Positions 35,616 to 42,307 of a stretch of DNA of 51,599 nt are shown here, one piece after another. Below the pieces are notes generated by a model, which worked only from the letters and a program-made list of their open reading frames with translations, searched no databases and was not told the origin of the DNA. The position numbers and the translations under genes are program-made. How positions within the stretch are numbered: the first letter of the stretch is position 1; every line of letters begins with the position of its first letter. This DNA is from SAR202 cluster bacterium AG-426-M11 (GTDB lineage Bacteria; Chloroflexota; Dehalococcoidia; Lucifugimonadales; UBA826): positions 1 through 51,599 of the forward strand of contig QCNV01000008.1 of NCBI GenBank assembly GCA_003213095.1, read 5' to 3'.

Positions 35616-36983
35616 TTAATCTAACCAAGATTTTACTCCACCATGCCAAGAGCAAGTTCCCCTTCGATTAATACTATAACTATACGTACCATCTTTACAT
35701 ATAGCAGTAGGACTAGAAGGTGGAATCATAATATTAAAGGTAGGTGTTGGAATAGGTAAAAATTTACAGTTACTCCATAATCCTACACCTGATTGTTTTG
35801 CTTCTTGTTGAGCAATTAAATAATCATGTTTACGAGAAAAATCAGATTCAACATAAACTCTTGCCAATCCTCGATGAATTAATTCTAATCCAAAATCTTC
35901 ACCATTATTTTTGATATATCCCAATAATCTTCCATAATATCCCCTAGTTTCGTTTTCTGAATCTAAACTAAGAGATACTGTTTTATAGATTAAATTATCT
36001 ATAGCAAAATCATTTGCTGTTTCAGCAATTTGATCTAAACACGCTGCACTAGCTTGATTATAAAATTTCCTAACATTCTCTTCGTTGCCAGAAATTTCTG
36101 GAGTGTCAACTCCTAATAATCTAATAGTTTCAGTTGATTGATCTGGAAACATTATTTTCATAGTGTCTCCATCTATTACTTTAGAAATAGTCACATTTTT
36201 TTGATTTCTAAAATCTAAATCAAGATTAATTATAGGTTTAGTGGTTGGAGTGTATATCCAAGTATTTTTTGAATATAAGGGCTCTTTAGTGTTATCTGAA
36301 AGTAAAGCAAATTTAATTTCTGTACCGTTAAAGTGTCCATCGGTACCATTTATAAAATTGTTAGAATCTATTTTTACTTCAAAATTATGAAATTCGTTTT
36401 TCCAGTCAACTTCTGTTGTACTTACTGCACTTTTAGAATTTCCAATATAGGCATAAATTTGTTTGTCACATCCCTTTACGCATTTCATACCAGGGCCAGC
36501 GTTTTCTAATGTTTCATAAGACTGATCTATAAATATTTTTCCAGAAAAAACTAGAGGACCTATCACATCATAAATTACCGGTTGGTAAGCAACAGGTGTA
36601 AATGTAGGGATAGGAGTAAATGTAGTGATAGGAGTTGGGGTGGGAGTGAGTAAAGTATTCAAAATACTATTAATATCTACTTTGGAAATTGGTGTAGGTG
36701 TAGGTGTAGGTGTAGGTGTAGGTGTTATGGTTGAAGCGATTATTATAGTCAAAGATTCGTTGATTGAAGCCCTGCGAGTTGCCTTTGCCTTCATAGAAGC
36801 AGTGCTAGTTGCCTTCATAGATGCAGTGAAAGTTGCCAAGTCATTGTCTTTGGTTGCGTTATACAAATTTTTTATTGTTTGATCTGACAGTTGATCAAAC
36901 GCATTTGTACTCGTAGTCGAATTATTACAACCAATGATTACAAAAAGAAATGTAATTAATAAAATTCTTTTAAACTTCTCCAT
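35616..36983 (-). CDS. Secreted lipoprotein with staphylococcal-nuclease and DUF3761 domains (island cargo)
   Basis: The 455-residue protein has a lipoprotein signal (IIGC, Cys19), then a low-complexity stretch with an ASMKA repeat (54-76), Thr-Pro linkers (88-98 and 113-130), an unassigned region (135-255), a complete SNase domain (262-408), and a C-terminal DUF3761-like motif CKDGTYSYSINRRGTCSWHG (429-448). The SNase catalytic set is readable: Asp273 in DGDT, Arg288, Asp293 and Glu296 in IRLLGVDTPE, and Arg352 in YYGRLLGYI. It should be a calcium-dependent nuclease tethered outside the cell, cutting DNA or RNA for food or defence. It lies alone between two tRNA-derived repeats, so it is mobile cargo. 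It converges on the cargo gene of unit 1. Confidence 0.88.
   Translation of the reverse strand: MEKFKRILLITFLFVIIGCNNSTTSTNAFDQLSDQTIKNLYNATKDNDLATFTASMKATSTASMKAKATRRASINESLTIIIASTITPTPTPTPTPTPISKVDINSILNTLLTPTPTPITTFTPIPTFTPVAYQPVIYDVIGPLVFSGKIFIDQSYETLENAGPGMKCVKGCDKQIYAYIGNSKSAVSTTEVDWKNEFHNFEVKIDSNNFINGTDGHFNGTEIKFALLSDNTKEPLYSKNTWIYTPTTKPIINLDLDFRNQKNVTISKVIDGDTMKIMFPDQSTETIRLLGVDTPEISGNEENVRKFYNQASAACLDQIAETANDFAIDNLIYKTVSLSLDSENETRGYYGRLLGYIKNNGEDFGLELIHRGLARVYVESDFSRKHDYLIAQQEAKQSGVGLWSNCKFLPIPTPTFNIMIPPSSPTAICKDGTYSYSINRRGTCSWHGGVKSWLD
36600..36725. repeat. Thr-Pro-encoding hexanucleotide repeats in the nuclease gene
   Basis: GGTGTA units repeat in tandem at about 36692-36723, with looser GGAGT-type units at 36608-36650. 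They encode the proline-threonine linkers of the nuclease lipoprotein and resemble those at 32040-32160. Confidence 0.8.
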
Positions 36984-37060
36984 TAGTGAATTGTAATAAA
37001 AATCGAATTGATATGAATAGTTGTAAAAATTTTGCCGTGTTTTTGCCGTGTTTTTTAAAA

Positions 37061-37156
37061 TTGAGTGTCCGTCAAAACTACGTCAAACCACTAATTCGTA
37101 GCTAAATTAGTGGTGACCCCAGCGGGATTCGAACCCGCGATTTCCGGCGTGAAAGG
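37061..37156. repeat. Intact-side att copy overlapping tRNA-Glu
   Basis: The partner of 35364-35459. It spans the 3' half of the functional tRNA-Glu gene (37111-37156) and 50 bases downstream of it, including two CAAA-containing arm-like motifs, CCGTCAAA (37069-37076) and ACGTCAAA (37080-37087). Confidence 0.93.
37088..37113 (-). terminator. Perfect 9-bp inverted repeat at the 3' end of tRNA-Glu
   Basis: CCACTAATT, an 8-base loop, and AATTAGTGG form a perfect hairpin whose stem includes the CCA end of the tRNA; on the transcribed strand it is followed by a short TTT. It may act as a weak terminator. The same hairpin is in the duplicate (35391-35416). Its 9-8-9 layout also resembles a tyrosine-recombinase core site. 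Confidence 0.45.
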
Positions 37157-37187
37157 CCAGCGTCCTGGACCGCTAGACGATGGGGCC
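37111..37187 (-). tRNA. tRNA-Glu (anticodon UUC)
   Basis: The minus strand folds into a full cloverleaf. The acceptor arm is GGCCCCA against TGGGGTC, the anticodon stem CTGGC/GCCGG closes the loop CTTTCAC with anticodon TTC, the T arm is CGCGGGTTCGAATCCCGC with the GTTCGAATCC core, and CCA is encoded. It is 77 bases with CCA. The gene is the integration target for the two adjacent mini-islands and has remained complete. Confidence 0.96.
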
Positions 37188-37198
37188 ACTGATTATAT

Positions 37199-37227
37199 AT
37201 TTTAAATTGAGAAGCATTTATGTTCAA
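37199..37227 (-). promoter_or_regulatory. Promoter of tRNA-Glu
   Basis: On the minus strand TTGAAC (complement of 37222-37227), a 17-base spacer and TAAAAT (complement of 37199-37204) stand so that transcription would begin about five bases before the tRNA. Confidence 0.55.
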
Positions 37228-37247
37228 CGATCAAAATGCCAATAATT

Positions 37248-38279
37248 CTATGGATATAAAGATAATTGAGTTAATCCAGTAGTTTCAGGAATGCCTGACA
37301 TGATATTCATATTGTGAATTGCTTGACCTGCTGCACCTTTGACTAAGTTGTCTAAACAACTAATGACTATTAATCTATTAGTTCTTAAATCTACAGTGGG
37401 ATAAATGATGCAATCGTTATTGCCCAATGTATGTTTAGTCATAGGGGGTTGGTCGACAACATGGGTAAATTTTTCGTTTTCATAAAAACTTTTGTAAATT
37501 TCAGTAATTTTTGATTTAGGATCGTCATTATTTTCAATAAAATCAGAAGATAAAGGTGCATAACATGTTGCTAAAATTCCACGAGTCATCGGGATCAAGT
37601 GAGGTATAAAAGTTAAATTACAGGCTTGATCACTAATATTGTCGAGTTCTTGAGCGATTTCAGGCATATGCCTATGTCCGTCTACACCATAAGCAGAAAG
37701 ATTTTCATTGACTTCTGAAAAATGAGTTTTTAAAGACAAGGTTCTTCCGGCACCAGAGACCCCAGATTTTGCATCAATTATGATATCTGAGGTGATCGCT
37801 TGATGTTTTAAAGCAGGTGCTAAAGCAAGTATCGAAGCTGTTGGATAACACCCTGGATTAGCCACAAGAGAAGTGTTTTTAATCTCTTCTTTATGTAGTT
37901 CAGGTAGTCCGTAAGCTGATGTTTTTAAAAGATCTGGACTTGGGTGGTCTACTTGATACCATTCTTTATATGTTTGTAAGTCCTTTAATCTAAAATCTGC
38001 ACTGATATCCACCGCTTTGATTCCTGAGTCTACAATAGTTGTTAATGCTTCTGCGCTAGCTGCATGAGGAAGTCCTGAGAATACAAAGTCTACTTCTGTT
38101 TCAATCTCTGGTGTTATTTCTAGATTTATTTTAAATAAATGAGGGAAAACTTCAGATAATTTTTTACCTGCACCACTTCTTCCAGTCACAGAGACTAGTT
38201 CGATTTCTGGGTGATCGTAAGCTATTCTTGCAACTTCAGCTCCTGCATATCCAGTTACATTAATAATGCCAATTTTCAT
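37248..38279 (-). CDS. argC: N-acetyl-gamma-glutamyl-phosphate reductase
   Basis: ArgC reduces N-acetylglutamyl phosphate with NADPH in arginine synthesis. The 343-residue protein has the N-terminal nucleotide-binding GYAGAEVARI, the catalytic cysteine in LVANPGCYPTASILAL, a KSGVSGAGRTLSLKTHF stretch and the HRHMPEIAQEL segment. Length is normal. argH is at 42.3 kb in the same direction, but argJ, argB and argD do not sit next to argC. It stands just upstream of the tRNA-Glu gene on the same strand, separated by 60 bases that hold the tRNA promoter. Confidence 0.95.
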   Translation of the reverse strand: MKIGIINVTGYAGAEVARIAYDHPEIELVSVTGRSGAGKKLSEVFPHLFKINLEITPEIETEVDFVFSGLPHAASAEALTTIVDSGIKAVDISADFRLKDLQTYKEWYQVDHPSPDLLKTSAYGLPELHKEEIKNTSLVANPGCYPTASILALAPALKHQAITSDIIIDAKSGVSGAGRTLSLKTHFSEVNENLSAYGVDGHRHMPEIAQELDNISDQACNLTFIPHLIPMTRGILATCYAPLSSDFIENNDDPKSKITEIYKSFYENEKFTHVVDQPPMTKHTLGNNDCIIYPTVDLRTNRLIVISCLDNLVKGAAGQAIHNMNIMSGIPETTGLTQLSLYP

Positions 38280-38340
38280 GAAATATCCTTTTAATTAAGG
38301 AATTATACAGTAACAATCTTTTTATTTATATTGGAATTAT

Positions 38341-38994
38341 TTACGCTTTTTTTGCTACGAAAGCTTTTTTGCGTAGAGGGTAACAAGTTTTACAGATCTC
38401 ACATTTTGTTCCATCACATCCTCGGGCTGTACAGTATGATCTGCCGTAGTATATGAATTGTAAGTGTAATTGGTTCCATTTTTCCTTAGGAAACAGTCTT
38501 TTGAGATCAGATTCCGTTTGAACAACATTTTTGCCATTAGTTAACCCCCATCTTTGAGCTAAACGATGAATATGTGTGTCTACAGGAAATGCGGGATGTC
38601 CAAATCCTTGAGACATGACTACACTTGCAGTTTTATGACCTACACCCGGTAATTTTTCTAAAGAACCAAAGTTTGAAGGAACATTACTATCATAATTTTT
38701 AACTAAAATTTTTGATAACTGTGAAATATTTTTTGCTTTTGTATTCGATAATCCACAAGGCTTAATAATCGATTGGATTTTTGAAATGGGAATATTCATC
38801 ATTTGTTCTGGAGTATTTCCTAGTTTAAACAAATGAGGTGTTACTTTATTGACTCTTTCATCAGTACATTGAGCGCTTAATAAAACAGCTATTAATAATT
38901 CAAACTTGTTAGAATGATTCAAAGGTATAGGAGTATTGGGGTAAATTTCATTAAGCCTATTTAGTATAAATTTAGCACGTTCTTTTTTTAACAT
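38341..38994 (-). CDS. nth: Endonuclease III
   Basis: A 217-residue DNA glycosylase/AP lyase that removes oxidised pyrimidines. The helix-hairpin-helix LEKLPGVGHKTA contains the catalytic Lys121 and FPVDTHIHR the catalytic Asp139. The C-terminal Fe-S loop is odd: cysteines occur at 188, 193, 198, 201 and 204, whereas the standard pattern is C-x6-C-x2-C-x5-C. A cluster could still form with different spacing, or be altered. The start ATG gives MLKKERAKFILNRLNE, normal for the family. It precedes no obvious repair partner; a bacterial Ogg-type glycosylase lies at 46.5 kb. Confidence 0.92.
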   Translation of the reverse strand: MLKKERAKFILNRLNEIYPNTPIPLNHSNKFELLIAVLLSAQCTDERVNKVTPHLFKLGNTPEQMMNIPISKIQSIIKPCGLSNTKAKNISQLSKILVKNYDSNVPSNFGSLEKLPGVGHKTASVVMSQGFGHPAFPVDTHIHRLAQRWGLTNGKNVVQTESDLKRLFPKEKWNQLHLQFIYYGRSYCTARGCDGTKCEICKTCYPLRKKAFVAKKA

Positions 38995-39006
38995 TTGAAT
39001 AACTAT

Positions 39007-39525
39007 TTATAGGTCTTGAAGTTTTTTTGCCATTTCATAATCAGAGTATGCTTCTTGTTTTTTACCTATCGCCCAAAATGCCATACCTCTGTTTGAAAAT
39101 GCATACCAAAATTTGCTATCTAATTCTATTGCTTGATTAAAATTATCAATTGCTTCAAGCATTTCTCCCATATCACTTAATGCCATCCCTCGATTATTAA
39201 AAGCATCTCTGTAGTCAGAATTAATTTTTATTGCTTGATCGAATTGCTCAATTGCTTTTTCTGGATTGCCTATACTTCTAAAACAAATACCTAAATTGTT
39301 TAAAGCAGTAGGATGATCAGGTTCATTTTGGAGAATGTGCTCGTAATCTGCAATAGCCTCTACATACTTACCCGAATCTAAGTAAGCGTTTGCTCGTTGA
39401 AATACTGCCTTGAAGTCAGTGTGGTTTTTAAGAATTTCAGTATCTAATGCACTTATGAGATCTTTTAAGTGGTCTTTATCACTTTTAGAACTTAGGTCAG
39501 GGTCTCCTTGCCAATTGTATGTCAA
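39007..39525 (-). CDS. Tetratricopeptide-repeat protein
   Basis: The 172-residue protein has about four TPR units: FQRANAYLDSGKYVEAIADY, LNNLGICFRSIGNPEKAIEQ, FNNRGMALSDMGEMLEAIDN and FSNRGMAFWAIGKKQEAYSD. TPR arrays bind other proteins; no partner is indicated. No signal or membrane segment is seen, so it is probably cytoplasmic. It overlaps the methyltransferase gene upstream by four bases, so the two are translationally coupled. Confidence 0.88.
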   Translation of the reverse strand: MTYNWQGDPDLSSKSDKDHLKDLISALDTEILKNHTDFKAVFQRANAYLDSGKYVEAIADYEHILQNEPDHPTALNNLGICFRSIGNPEKAIEQFDQAIKINSDYRDAFNNRGMALSDMGEMLEAIDNFNQAIELDSKFWYAFSNRGMAFWAIGKKQEAYSDYEMAKKLQDL

Positions 39526-40151
39526 TTTTTTTCCTTTTTTTTAATTGCTTCACCTGAAATATTTGGAATTGTAAATGGAATTCCAACATTTAAGTTGAAA
39601 TAATTATATTTTATGTTTGTGAATTCAGAGTTTTTAATGACATCTAAAGTATTTCTTCTTAAATGACATCCTGTTGTAGCAAATTTCCAAAATGGATCTA
39701 AAAGTAGTTGAAATATTTTTCCAGATTTTGATTTGGCTTTAATGTGCTCATAAAAATATAATTTTCCCCCAGGTTTTAATATTCTGTGAGCTTCACTAAT
39801 CACTTTTTCCACATCATCTACCATACATAAGACTAAAGTGCATAAAACGCTATCAACGGAATTACTCTTCAGAGGTATATTCTCACCATGATTAGGTAAT
39901 ACATCAATGGGCTTTTTAATATTATGAATTCTTTTGGATAAGATTGAACGCATATATGGGTCAGGTTCTATAAAAGTGATTTTTTCAGCTTTATCAAAAA
40001 ATAAAAGATTTGCCCCAGTTCCACCGCCTATTTCAACTACATGACCTTCACATTTTGATGTTGTTTGATTACGATAGGGTATAACATAAGGTTCAACGAT
40101 CGAATTGAGAACGTCGTACCAATTTGCAAAAAACCATTTTGAAAGATTCAT
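39522..40151 (-). CDS. Class I SAM-dependent methyltransferase (UbiE/methyltransf_11 type)
   Basis: The 209-residue protein carries the SAM-binding motif VVEIGGGTGANLLFF, motif II EKITFIEPDPYMRSIL with the acidic residue that holds the SAM ribose, then SVDSVLCTLVLCMVDDVEKV and HRILKPGGKLYFYEH. These are the hallmarks of the methyltransferase 11 group acting on small or lipid-like molecules. The substrate is unknown. It starts two bases away from a divergent gene for a small membrane protein and is coupled to the TPR gene downstream. Confidence 0.88.
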   Translation of the reverse strand: MNLSKWFFANWYDVLNSIVEPYVIPYRNQTTSKCEGHVVEIGGGTGANLLFFDKAEKITFIEPDPYMRSILSKRIHNIKKPIDVLPNHGENIPLKSNSVDSVLCTLVLCMVDDVEKVISEAHRILKPGGKLYFYEHIKAKSKSGKIFQLLLDPFWKFATTGCHLRRNTLDVIKNSEFTNIKYNYFNLNVGIPFTIPNISGEAIKKKEKN

Positions 40152-40158
40152 AGTGAAA

Positions 40159-40614
40159 ATGATGATTTATTTAGATTATTTTAAGACCGGTAGTACATTA
40201 ATTATTAAAGATCAATTCGTGTATTTCAATATCACTTCAAAAATATTTAATTCTAATGGTGTAGCACCATTGAGTTCTATTAAGTCATTGAAGCAAGAAA
40301 ATTCATTATTACCAAAATCATTGATGATGACTATAGCTTGGTTGATTTCAGCTGTGATTGTGGGTTTGATTTTCAATTCTTTAGTTGACGATTGGATGTT
40401 AAAAATTATTGGACTGACGATATTAGCATTAATGTGTGTTTATTTAATTTATGATCAATTTACAAATCAGATACCTAATGTGTTGAAGTTATCAATAGGT
40501 ACAGAGATTGTAACTTTTGAATTGAAAGAACATATGCCTGCAGAAGTTTTTAATCAATTGAAATCAGATATTTTCCCTGCCTCTATACCTTCGAGAAAAT
40601 ACTGGACTGATTAG
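40159..40614 (+). CDS. Small membrane protein with two TM helices, function unknown
   Basis: The product (about 151 residues from the ATG at 40159) has a soluble N-terminal part, two adjacent hydrophobic helices (roughly LMMTIAWLISAVIVGLIF and IIGLTILALMCVYLIY) and a C-terminal strand-rich part. An earlier in-frame ATG at 40105 would overlap the divergent methyltransferase gene, so the later start is preferred; a GTG at 40153 is possible. I recognise no family with certainty. The layout (N-terminal PH-like strands, TM hairpin, C-terminal strands) resembles small bacterial PH-domain membrane proteins, but this is only an impression. It overlaps tsaD by four bases at the stop codons. Confidence 0.55.
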   Translation: MMIYLDYFKTGSTLIIKDQFVYFNITSKIFNSNGVAPLSSIKSLKQENSLLPKSLMMTIAWLISAVIVGLIFNSLVDDWMLKIIGLTILALMCVYLIYDQFTNQIPNVLKLSIGTEIVTFELKEHMPAEVFNQLKSDIFPASIPSRKYWTD

Positions 40615-41639
40615 TCTAGTTTTAAATTAGGAATTACGTCCATATCAAACACATTAGATGTGCCATTAGCCTGAATTCTGTAATAAGCAGCGCTAGCAAT
40701 CATGGCACCATTGTCTGTACACAAATAAGGTTTTGGAACGATTACTGGTACACTAAGTGTTTGAGACATTTTCTCTCTTAATCTCGAATTGGCTGCAACA
40801 CCACCCCCCAACAATACGCCTTTGGCAGCTATATTTTTGAGTGCTCTTGAGACATTTCTTATCATTGTGTCAACAATAGCTTCTTGAAAAGCAAATGCAT
40901 ATTCAGTAACAGTGTTTTTATTTGGGTAATTAGAATTAGAATGAGGATAGATCTGTTCTTTTATAGCTCTATTCACAACTGCTGTTTTTAATCCACTGAA
41001 ACTGAAATCTAATGAATTTTTAATTTCAGGACGTGGGAATGGCTTGATAGTTCCCTCAGCATTTTGTGCTTCTCTTTGAATTTCTGGGCCTCCGGGAAAA
41101 CCTAACCTTAACACTCTCGCTGTTTTATCAAATGCTTCTCCTGCTGCGTCATCACGAGTTTTCCCAATAATTTCATAGGATAGATGATCTTTCATCAATA
41201 CCATTTCTGTATGGCCACCTGATGCAATCAGACAAATTAATGGAAATCCAACTTCTTTATCCGGGTTTTTATTGTCTAACCAACCCGAATATATATGCCC
41301 TTCCAAATGATTAATTGGAATCACAGGTTTGTCCCAAGCCATGGCTAATCCTTTAGCAGCGTTTACACCCACTAAAAGAGAACCAGCTAATCCAGGACCA
41401 TTAGTGACCGCTATAGAATCAATTTCGTTGTGCTTAAGTCCAGATTCGTTTAGTGCTTCTTGGATTGAAGGAATTATTGTAAGAAAATGCTCTCTTGAAG
41501 CTATTTCGGGAATGATTCCACCATATTTTTCATGCATATGGACTTGAGATGCGATAATGTTTGACTTAATAGTTTGGCCATCTTTTACAATGGATATTGC
41601 AGTGTCGTCACATGATGTTTCTATACCTAATATATTCAT
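40611..41639 (-). CDS. tsaD: tRNA threonylcarbamoyladenosine synthase subunit TsaD
   Basis: TsaD transfers the threonylcarbamoyl group to A37 of ANN-reading tRNAs, together with TsaB and TsaE. The 342-residue protein shows ILGIETSCDDTAISIV at the start, HMHEKYGGIIPEIASREHF with the metal-binding His pair, GPGLAGSLLVGVNAAKGLA, ICLIASGGHTEMVLM, and VLLGGGVAANSRLRE near the end. Length is normal. Its start overlaps the rpe stop by four bases; argH-rpe-tsaD is a coupled operon. Confidence 0.96.
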   Translation of the reverse strand: MNILGIETSCDDTAISIVKDGQTIKSNIIASQVHMHEKYGGIIPEIASREHFLTIIPSIQEALNESGLKHNEIDSIAVTNGPGLAGSLLVGVNAAKGLAMAWDKPVIPINHLEGHIYSGWLDNKNPDKEVGFPLICLIASGGHTEMVLMKDHLSYEIIGKTRDDAAGEAFDKTARVLRLGFPGGPEIQREAQNAEGTIKPFPRPEIKNSLDFSFSGLKTAVVNRAIKEQIYPHSNSNYPNKNTVTEYAFAFQEAIVDTMIRNVSRALKNIAAKGVLLGGGVAANSRLREKMSQTLSVPVIVPKPYLCTDNGAMIASAAYYRIQANGTSNVFDMDVIPNLKLD

Positions 41640-42307
41640 AAAATAATCGAGTCTTTAAGGGTTTTTATAGATGTTTCAATGTCATTCATTTCATTATATA
41701 TAGCACTGCCGGCTACTACTATGTCAGCTCCTGCGGTGAAAACATTTGAGATGGTATTTGAGTTTATTCCTCCATCAACTTGGATTTTGGTTGATAGATT
41801 CAATTGATCGATAAGTGATTTAGCTGACTCTATTTTATTTATAGAAGATGGTATGAATTTTTGCCCACCATATCCAGGGTTGACTGACATTATTAAAAGT
41901 TGGTTGATTTCTGCCAAGTAATTTTGAACACTTGTTAGTGAAGTATTGGGATTAATTGCTACGGATGATTCAACATTAAGTGATGTTAGTTTGTTTATAG
42001 TATTGTCAAAGTCTGGTGTTGATTCGTAGTGGATTGTAATAGAATCAGCGCCAGCATCAATTAATTCGTCAAAATACCTTTCGGGATCAATCACCATCAT
42101 ATGTATATCTATTGGGAGTTTTGTAATTTTTCTAATATGAGAAATTATGATTGGGCCAAAAGTGATAGGTGGTACAAACTGTCCATCCATCACATCAATA
42201 TGAAAACCGTCAACTCCATATTCTTCAGCTGTAGATATCTGTTTATCTAGTTTCCCTAGATCTGCTGTCAAAATAGATGGATAAATTCTAAATCTATTGT
42301 TATTCAT
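41636..42307 (-). CDS. rpe: Ribulose-phosphate 3-epimerase
   Basis: The enzyme interconverts ribulose and xylulose 5-phosphates. The 223-residue TIM barrel has IYPSILTADLGKL, GFHIDVMDGQFVPPITFGP with metal-binding His and Asp, PIDIHMMVIDPERY, ITIHYEST, MSVNPGYGGQKFI, and IQVDGGINSNTI near the end, followed by GADIVVAGSAIY. It overlaps argH by eight bases and tsaD by four. A transketolase-like gene at 28.9 kb may act in the same sugar phosphate pool. Confidence 0.95.
   Translation of the reverse strand: MNNNRFRIYPSILTADLGKLDKQISTAEEYGVDGFHIDVMDGQFVPPITFGPIIISHIRKITKLPIDIHMMVIDPERYFDELIDAGADSITIHYESTPDFDNTINKLTSLNVESSVAINPNTSLTSVQNYLAEINQLLIMSVNPGYGGQKFIPSSINKIESAKSLIDQLNLSTKIQVDGGINSNTISNVFTAGADIVVAGSAIYNEMNDIETSIKTLKDSIIL

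Larger units (their letters stand above)
35364..37060. mobile_element. Integrase-less mini-island 2 at tRNA-Glu (younger)
   Basis: This 1697-bp unit (one att copy plus cargo) is bounded by the 96-base att repeats at 35364 and 37061. Inside these lie exact 24-base direct repeats (35584-35607 and 37030-37053) made of two TTTTGCCGTG blocks. The only gene is the nuclease lipoprotein. There is no integrase or excisionase. The high identity of the two att copies indicates recent insertion. Confidence 0.78.

Noticed and set aside
33744-37060. A decayed integrase gene in the island gaps
   Set aside because: I looked on both strands of 33744-34005, 35308-35615 and 36984-37060 and saw no tyrosine-recombinase motif or open frame; the gaps are filled by repeats.
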